Assembly (NCBI RefSeq): GCF_945859705.1
Contig: NC_079134.1
Coordinates: 14,673,545 to 14,737,544 of the forward strand
Length of the DNA stretch: 64,000 bases
Reading direction: 5' to 3'
Source: Episyrphus balteatus
Lineage: Eukaryota; Arthropoda; Insecta; Diptera; Syrphidae
The notes below the pieces were generated by a model. It ran no database searches and was not told the DNA's origin. It was given only the letters and a program-made list of their open reading frames with translations. The position numbers and the translations under genes were made by a program. Below are positions 57,541 to 64,000 of the stretch, piece by piece. Each line of letters opens with the position of its first letter. The first letter of the stretch is position 1.

Positions 57541-59799
57541 CCCTGAATAGAATAAAATAACATTCCTTTGCCTTGATATATTTCGAGAGCTCCAGTATTC
57601 CATCGTTTCTTATCTCTTGCTAAACAGAACCACAAACCAATCCATTGAATGTTAATAAAAGTTTCAAAAGTATTTTTTAGTCTGACCGCAGTATTTTAAC
57701 CTCCTAATCACCACTACCCAAACCATTTCTAGCCCCAAAATGAACCTTGTTGCATCAATGTTTATCTGTATCTCGCTTGATTTTACTTTTTTCAGGACAA
57801 AAAAAAAGGACAAACAACAACAAAAAAATAAATAAATTGCCTGCAATTACTCCGTTAACAAGTTTTATTGACTCTTAAATGCCTTCCGTCTATTAAGCCA
57901 AGAGCTATGGGAATTTTGTCGAGTGACTGAGCGGGCGGTGGCGACTGAGTTGGATTTATGGGGAGAGCTTACATTTGTCCAGGAGTTTATTCAAGTGGAC
58001 TATGGAGATGGAGAGAGAGCGGAGGCGGTTGATGGTTCTGCAACACAATAAAAGCATTTTTGCCGACTTTTTGTCAGATTTTCCACTAGATCAATCTTTT
58101 TCTATTTACACGACGACGCACAACGACGACACCGACAACCGAATAAAGAGAATGAATGTGTATTTTGTTGGGGGGGTGAGAGAACGAAGGGGATGAGTAT
58201 AATGTCCTTTGGGGGATGTTATATTGTCTATATGTTTTGGCAGTGATTAGATAGAGTGTATGAATAACACGTTTTGAAGAGGGCTACTGTACTTGGATAA
58301 ACAGAAAACCCATTTAGGGGTTAAAATATATTGGTAAGAGAAATTCTGTATCCGGTTCAAAGGACCATTTTCTTCTTTCAAATAGAAAAAACCACAAACT
58401 GGCATCAAATATCAAAGGCTTAACCAACTATTTTAGATCTTCTACTGACTGACCATTTTCCGAATTGGGATAGTTTTTGTTGTTACTTGAGAAAAGGACT
58501 CTATAAACTATATGAAAAACCACAAGGATTTCTCAGAGTTCTATATGTGTCCCAAGTTAAGGATATCAAATTTTAATAAACACCACAGAAGCCTCACACA
58601 TTTCAATTATTTACTTGAAAGGATGTAAGAAAATTTTTCGGTTGTCCAAAACACAAAAAAAAAAAAAAACAAAACTTGAAAAACAATCTCCAGTTGAAGC
58701 ACAAATAGAAAACAAAACAAACCTATCCCATGTCGTCTATCTAACTGACTAAAACCCACCCAACTTAAATCGATGTGTGTTTTAGAAGCTTTGGCAAAAA
58801 GACAAAAAAAACAAAAGAGGATACATAGAACAAAAAAGTAAAAAACATTGTGACTGTCCCCTTTTGTAAGGGCAATAAATCTATGTCCAGTCAGACGAAC
58901 GACGAAAATGTCATTCGATATTTGCACTTTGATCTAAACAAATGTCCCTTCGGATGAAAATCTAAAATACACAAAGTCAACGGTGGAGCATGACATTTCC
59001 TTCGGCTTTGAGGGGCTCTATTGTTTTGCACAAAATTCTTTTTTAATTTTCAGTTGCAAAACAAAAACATAGAAACAACTGTTGTAGATACAACATGGAT
59101 GTCCTTATGTATCGGCTAACTAACTATGACGACGACGACGATAAAGTACAATGACGACCACCAAATACGTCTAGTTTTGTTTTCTGTTTGGCCAATCAGC
59201 ATAACTCCTTTCGATCAATTTCAATGGATTTACTTTGCGTCACTGAAATTGGCGTATCTATGTATATTTTGATGATGCAGGCAGGGAACGTTGTTTAGTT
59301 CAAATTCAGGTAATGTTTTAGATAGTCAATGTGATTTTTCACTTTTTTTAGACGCAACGCAAAGCACCGATGTTTTTGTAATCCTGCAGTAGAAAATATA
59401 CAACCTTTTTACTAATCTTTTTTAGAACAATTAATAAAAGGTGTGTTTACTCTATAAAATAAAGTCCTCTTTCCTAGGATTTTTGTTTAAGAGAAAATAA
59501 TTGCATAGATAAAACATTTTAAAGAACTTTACTTGATTACGAAAAAGTTATTGACTGAAATTTAAAATTTGAAAAGTGGTCGATGAAAAAAAGTTTTAAA
59601 TAACCTTGTTGCAATGGCTTACAAAAATAAATTAAAAAACTTAACACTACTAGAAAAAATTTCTGTTTCATAAAGTGTATAGTAAACTTACCTTGTAAAT
59701 ATCAATTTCTTGCAAATACACCAAAACGAGTTTGAGTTAAAATTCTTCTTTAAATCTAAAATGTATGTTTTTAAACTTTTTTTTTTAATTGTTCTTTGT
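57541..59799. other. Mostly unique DNA, no confident gene
   Basis: Contains CGACGA microsatellites (58108-58140, 59127-59142) and poly-A or poly-T runs. Short frames have no coding character. Confidence 0.45.
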
Positions 59800-60918
59800 A
59801 GAATTCGCTGCTTGTTTGATTACTTACTTACTTTTTTTTAAATACATAAATTTAAAAATATTAAGAAAAGGTTTCTAATGATATATACCTATATCGAAAA
59901 ACAATTAAAAATACATTAATTTATGGAATAAAAAATTGACACTAAAAAATTGGGTTGGGGTCAAAATTCTGCCGGGGTCAAAATTCTTTTGTCCAAATTC
60001 TGCTTTCAAAATTCTGCTTAACAAAATTCTGCTTTCAAAATTCTGCTTTTCAAAATTCTGTTTTTCAAAATTCTGTTTTTCAAAATTCTGCTTTTCATAA
60101 TTCTGTTTTTCAAAATTCTGCAAAATATTAAAAAAGTGTTTGGAAAATGTTCAAAAGCGCGCGCTTTTTAACATTTTCCAAACCCTTTTTTTAATTTTTT
60201 GCAAAATTCTGTAAAATCATCTTCTTGAAAAATTATCTGTTTATTTGATTACTTACCTACATAATTTTGCATTCTTTAAATGTATATTAATTTTTGTTTT
60301 ATAAATGAATAAATTTGAAAATATTAAGAAAAGGTTTTGAATACTAAACATTTCCGAAAATAATTCAAAATGTTTTAATTTGTCAAATAAAGATGAATAT
60401 TCAAAAATTTGAATATGAAAAGGAATATCTTGTATCAAACAACATCGGTTCCAATAAGTTATAGATTTTATTTGAAAGAAAGTCAGTCTATGCATTTTAA
60501 AAAATATTTGCGACACTTAAACAACAAAATTTAGGAAAGGGCTAATGTTGAGTTACATTAATGAGGTGTATTTTTCTTTAGTTAGCGCATATGCTATAAA
60601 AAAAAACAGAATTTTTTTGTTCAAGTATAGTGCTGGCAGAATTTTAAAAAGCAGAATAGAAAAAAAGCAGATTTTTGAAAAACAGAATTTTCTTTAAAAA
60701 AGCAGAATTTTGAAAAGCAGAATTTTGAAGCCAGAATTTTGACCTGATCCCTAAAAAATTGTATAAGTGTAGGAATATATTGAATCACACAACGTCCTTG
60801 TCAACATCAGAATCTCTAAAGATAAAAAAAAGCCCAGTTTTAAAAAACAGAATTTAAGTTAAAAAAGTAGGACTTTGAAAACCAGAACATTGAAGTCAAA
60901 ATTTTGATCGAATCCCCA
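59800..60918. mobile_element. Older AATTCTG-repeat element (copy C) split by copy B
   Basis: The pieces 59800-59941 and 60762-60918 align with the interior and right end of copies A and B (for example TATTAAGAAAAGGTTT, AATCACACAAC, then CCAGAACATTGAAGTC and TTTTGATC). They are continuous once copy B is removed. The left end of C was not found. This is a self-nesting event within one family. Confidence 0.65.
59953..60750. mobile_element. AATTCTG-repeat element, copy B (798 bp)
   Basis: The left end GGTTGGGGTCAAAATTCTGC and the right end, inverted, GGATCAGGTCAAAATTCTGG frame it. At least eight AATTCTG units follow each other inside the left end, and inverted units lie inside the right. CTAAAAAATTG occurs at both flanks (59942-59952 and 60751-60761), so an 8-bp hAT-type duplication fits inside this 11-bp match. 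A hairpin GGAAAATGTT...AACATTTTCC sits at 60141-60181. The interior is homologous to copy A at 9412-10001. Confidence 0.78.
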
Positions 60919-61830
60919 CCAAAACGTCCATTATTCCTTCTGCTTTTCTGAAGTTTTTGAGAAAAAAAAACTCAATCAAACCTGTTTTTAAAGAAAGGGA
61001 CATCAAAATGAGAAACAATTCTGTTCATAGCTTGTTCAAGAGCTCTTTTTAGGCTTTTCTCCATTTTTTCTACAAGCCAATAAATAAAGATTTTACCTGG
61101 ACTTAACATTGCATTTGAAACTATGGCTTTAGTTTATATTATACTTATGTGCCTAGAGGGCACATCTTTTGATGAGATTTTTTTCATTACTTGTCTATTT
61201 AGCATTTAAATCTGTTTTCTGAATAAATTTAATATACATACAAAATTCCTTTATATATAGAAATCAAATCAAAACTTCAAATTGCGCATTCATTTTGAAA
61301 AATCAAAACTCGAGTTAATCTGCAACTAAGGCATATAATATGCCTCCTGGGAATATTGTTCCTCACGATCATCAATACCCGCCTCAATCAAATGAAATTG
61401 CATCGATTTAGTTTTCTGTTTTTTTTTTGTTGTTGTTGTTGTTTTATTATTTTTCCCAAGCCACCCAAATAATCCACAAATCAAAACCATGGATTGGCAG
61501 TTTGTTGCTCTCGCTGAAATGCAGTGCCACGTTCTATACCATACCCGTTCCAGAAACGTTTATATTTCATCATTGGGTTTGGAGATTCACCAATAATTCT
61601 GTTGCTGTTGTTCCATCAAATTATTATTATGCGTGATTATTGCCAATTCTCTGTTTTTTTGTAGCCATATTTGCCAGATATATACCACAAGTGAACCTAC
61701 ACGAGAAAATATTGGGTACCACCTCTTTTGATGGCCAACAGTCAAAGATTCAAACTCAGACTCAGATTCAAACAGACAAACAGAGGAAATATAATTTCCA
61801 ATTACGAATTCACAAAACGTTCCTTCTTGC
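60919..61830. other. Spacer without recognised gene
   Basis: AT-rich, with a GTTGTT microsatellite at 61430-61442 and the palindrome GCATATAATATGC at 61332-61344. Nothing coding is supported. Confidence 0.45.
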
Positions 61831-61832
61831 GA

Positions 61833-62360
61833 TCAGACGAGTGGTGCACCACCACCACACACCATATTGAGGACGAAGAGAAGACGATCATGATGATGAT
61901 GATGGATGCGAATGGCAACTATTGCGCTGAACCGGTTGGAACACTCGGATGCGGATCCGATGTACAAAAGCCAACAAATCGTCATCGACATCAACGTCGT
62001 CGTCATCGTCATCGTCGTCGCCCTCATCATATCCACGGCAGCCACATCTCAACATCGATATCGCGGGAATCGCCAAAGTCAATCAAAAGGAGCGATGGGT
62101 TATCGCGCCATCACAAATCATTTTCCAGCGATTTACTAATTTTGATCTTGTCCCCCCGCCATCACTCCCGAATACCCTTGACTCTCACTTTGATGATCTT
62201 GGATCGAGCTTGCAGCAGGTTCTTGTTCTTTAAATGGTTTTTCTGATGTTCGTTGGTATTCTCCATCAACATCATAAGAAGAAGAAATTGGATTCCAATG
62301 GATACGCACCGAGCATCGATATCAAGCTTTGGGGTCGGACGGGAGGCCACCTAATTCAGC
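61833..62360 (+). other. GC-richer island with overlapping open frames; possible exon
   Basis: All three plus-strand frames stay open for 77-172 codons. The frame beginning 61906 has mostly G or C at third positions through RLEHSDADPMYKSQQ, and then a hydrophobic run created by an ATCGTC repeat. The frame of 61728-62246 gives HRHRR-type text from the same repeat. The CAT/CGT microsatellite (61978-62020) explains much of the openness. No family is recognised and no confident splice pair is seen. It could be an untranslated or coding exon or a regulatory element. Confidence 0.25.
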
Positions 62361-63170
62361 GAATAAATACATGACCAAGATTCGATTATTATTTAGCTCG
62401 CATTGCTTTATGTGTGCGCGCATAACATAACCAAGCCATCCATCCATCCATGGATACATCAATCCATCCATTTTAATATTTTTCGAGGCGGTTCTGAGGA
62501 ATATTCCAATCTGGCCATAGTTGATGTTACGTCTATACAGGTTTCATATTATTCATCATCCATCGCGCCAAGTATAATATTAATCGTCAAACCTGCGGCT
62601 TTGATTGCCTCTCAATATATGCACGTTTGTATCCAGAAACAGTGGACATGAGGAAGCAGCATCATGTTTTATATGGCAACTTCAATAAAAATTAGTTGTC
62701 GGTTATACATTTTAAATTCAACCAGTTGGAGGATGTGATTTAAGTGCGCGCGGATGTTACGAGTATAAGCGAGTAGTAGAATATGTATGATGGCCAGACA
62801 GCACGTACGGAAAAACGAATGAGACGGTAATACTATCCTGCGGCCATTTTATTTTTATTTTTTTTGAGAGAAAACATTTAAGATGGCACTGGAGATTTGC
62901 ATTTGGTTTTGATTTCGAATGGAATTTTGGAGTTTTCGGAAGAAATGCGAAAGTTTTCTTTTTTTTTTATGGCAATTATTCTTGGGGGTAAATAACTTTG
63001 TCTTTTTATCTTTAAATGGTTTTTCGATTCTTTTCACAAAACTGTTTCTTTGCAAAAATTACTTCACATTGGATTTTGTCATTCATTTGTATGAAAACCA
63101 TAATACAAAATGAAAACAAAATGAATAAAAATGCAATTTCAAATGAATATAGACACATAAGGATAAAGTA
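62361..63170. other. Spacer without recognised gene
   Basis: Contains a CCATCCAT microsatellite (62436-62472) and AT-rich text only. Confidence 0.45.
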
Positions 63171-63196
63171 AAACAAAAGAGCTGAGCAGCGAACTT
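63171..63196 (+). other. Isolated 26-bp motif, copy 6
   Basis: Exactly the same 26 bases as copy 1 (core GAGCTGAGCAGCGAAC), almost 34 kb away, with unrelated flanks. Confidence 0.85.
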
Positions 63197-63349
63197 GAAT
63201 AATTTTTGAAAATTTATATAGGTACAGGGTTTCCCAAAAGTTAACTTCGCAATGAAAAGGGTAGATAGGTTATGTGGTGACAGTTATCAGAAAAATAATA
63301 AAAAAAATCGCAGCCATATAGTTTTACCGACCAAAAGGGATGAGTTAGG

Positions 63350-63953
63350 ATACGATTATCTTTTAAACGGTTAAAGCAATTAACTTGATTCCAAGGAATT
63401 TTTGTAGAACGTTTAAGCCAATACAAGAATATACCTTGTTAATTTGAAAATAATGAATTTTCAGAAAATTTTGAAAAGTAAAAATGTTTTTACAATTTTT
63501 TTTTAAATTTGACCTCGAATATCTTTAGAATAATGGTTAGATTAATGAAAAAAGTTAATAAGACCTTTTTTGTGGAACAATCTATTTCCTACAAGAATAT
63601 GTCTTGCGCGTTTGATTATTATAATTTTTCAATTTGTTACAAAATTAAGAACAAAATCTAGATTTTTTGACCTCAAATATCTATTAAACGGTTAGATAAA
63701 CGAAAAAAGTGTTCAAGGCCTTTTTTGTAGAGCGTTCAATTTCCTACAAGAATATGTAAAGAAATATGCTAAAAAGTCGATTTAAAAAAAATTATTTATT
63801 TTTAGTACAAGCTTGATGTAAATAATTAATATTAAGAGCTGGTATTTGTTGTGTATATTCTAGAGGTGTTTAGCAATCGATTTTTCGGAGTACCAAATCA
63901 AAAAAAAAAAAAAAGAATTTCGATTTTTTTGACCCACCTTACTGTACAAGGAT
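63350..63953. mobile_element. Tandem ~160-bp units with a TTGACCCACCTTA terminus
   Basis: AAACGGTTA or AATGGTTAG, then TTTTTTGTAGA or TTTTTTGTGGA, then TTTCCTACAAGAATATG recur about every 160 bases (near 63360, 63520, 63680). The end ATTTTTTTGACCCACCTTA (63922-63942) has the look of a TIR with TA. Text is related to the interior of the element at 20970-21441. The other end was not identified. Confidence 0.45.
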
Positions 63954-64000
63954 ATTATTATATTTGTGTGACAAATCGTACTCAAGTCTACCCAATGTTC

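Overview
The window looks like AT-rich nuclear DNA from an arthropod, most likely an insect. It has many A and T runs, dispersed short CGA/CAT microsatellites, class II transposons with TA, 3-bp or 8-bp target-site duplications (TSDs), tRNA-derived SINE fragments and no long open frames. I cannot name the species or order from sequence alone. There is no confident protein-coding gene, no rRNA and no intact tRNA. The stretch reads as intergenic or large-intron DNA packed with nested transposable elements. Three less repetitive islands (17.8-19.3, 54.1-55.0 and 61.8-62.4 kb) might hold untranslated or short coding exons. The first has donor-like splice sites on the minus strand.

Layout. 1-175: small foldback element with a near-complete type III hammerhead ribozyme motif. 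3.56-4.81 kb: foldback MITE split by a decayed pogo-like TA element. 4.86-5.7 kb: fragments. 8.7-9.2 kb: tRNA-derived SINE-like piece. 9.4-10.0 kb: element with subterminal AATTCTG repeats and an 8-bp TSD. 12.06-13.86 kb: old dispersed repeat. 14.47-14.82 kb: hAT-like MITE. 14.92-16.12 kb: CACTGGTC-ended element. 16.5-17.28, 23.0-23.74, 38.9-39.6, 42.95-44.9 and 52.25 kb: copies of one dispersed family ending in an AGAGCAAGTACGTGC motif, two of them carrying ~181-bp tandem units. 19.9-20.85 kb: local duplication. 20.97-21.44 and 21.64-22.58 kb: two TA-flanked TIR elements. 26.8-28.96 kb: 16-bp minisatellite interrupted by a hAT-like element that itself holds a MITE. 34.98-36.75 kb: another TA-flanked element plus orphan termini. 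47.24-48.31 kb: palindrome-rich TA element containing a second, degenerate hammerhead-like retrocopy. 48.4-48.8 and 51.5-51.8 kb: inverted copies of a tRNA-related family. 49.09-50.82 kb: 1.73-kb hAT element with a perfect TSD and at least three nested foldbacks. 55.4-56.1 kb: 84-bp tandem array. 59.8-60.9 kb: self-nested AATTCTG elements.

The observations most worth following are: (i) the hammerhead at the left edge, with complementary loops I and II and an upstream strand that could mask its catalytic arm, and a decayed relative with the same layout at 47.8 kb; (ii) an isolated 26-bp motif with six copies between 29 and 63 kb and no shared flanks; (iii) the palindromic CACGTG minisatellite with a 192-bp higher-order repeat, a local inversion and a datable hAT insertion; and (iv) three TA-flanked elements of nearly equal size (920-943 bp) with unrelated termini, two of them with their terminal motif scattered inside.
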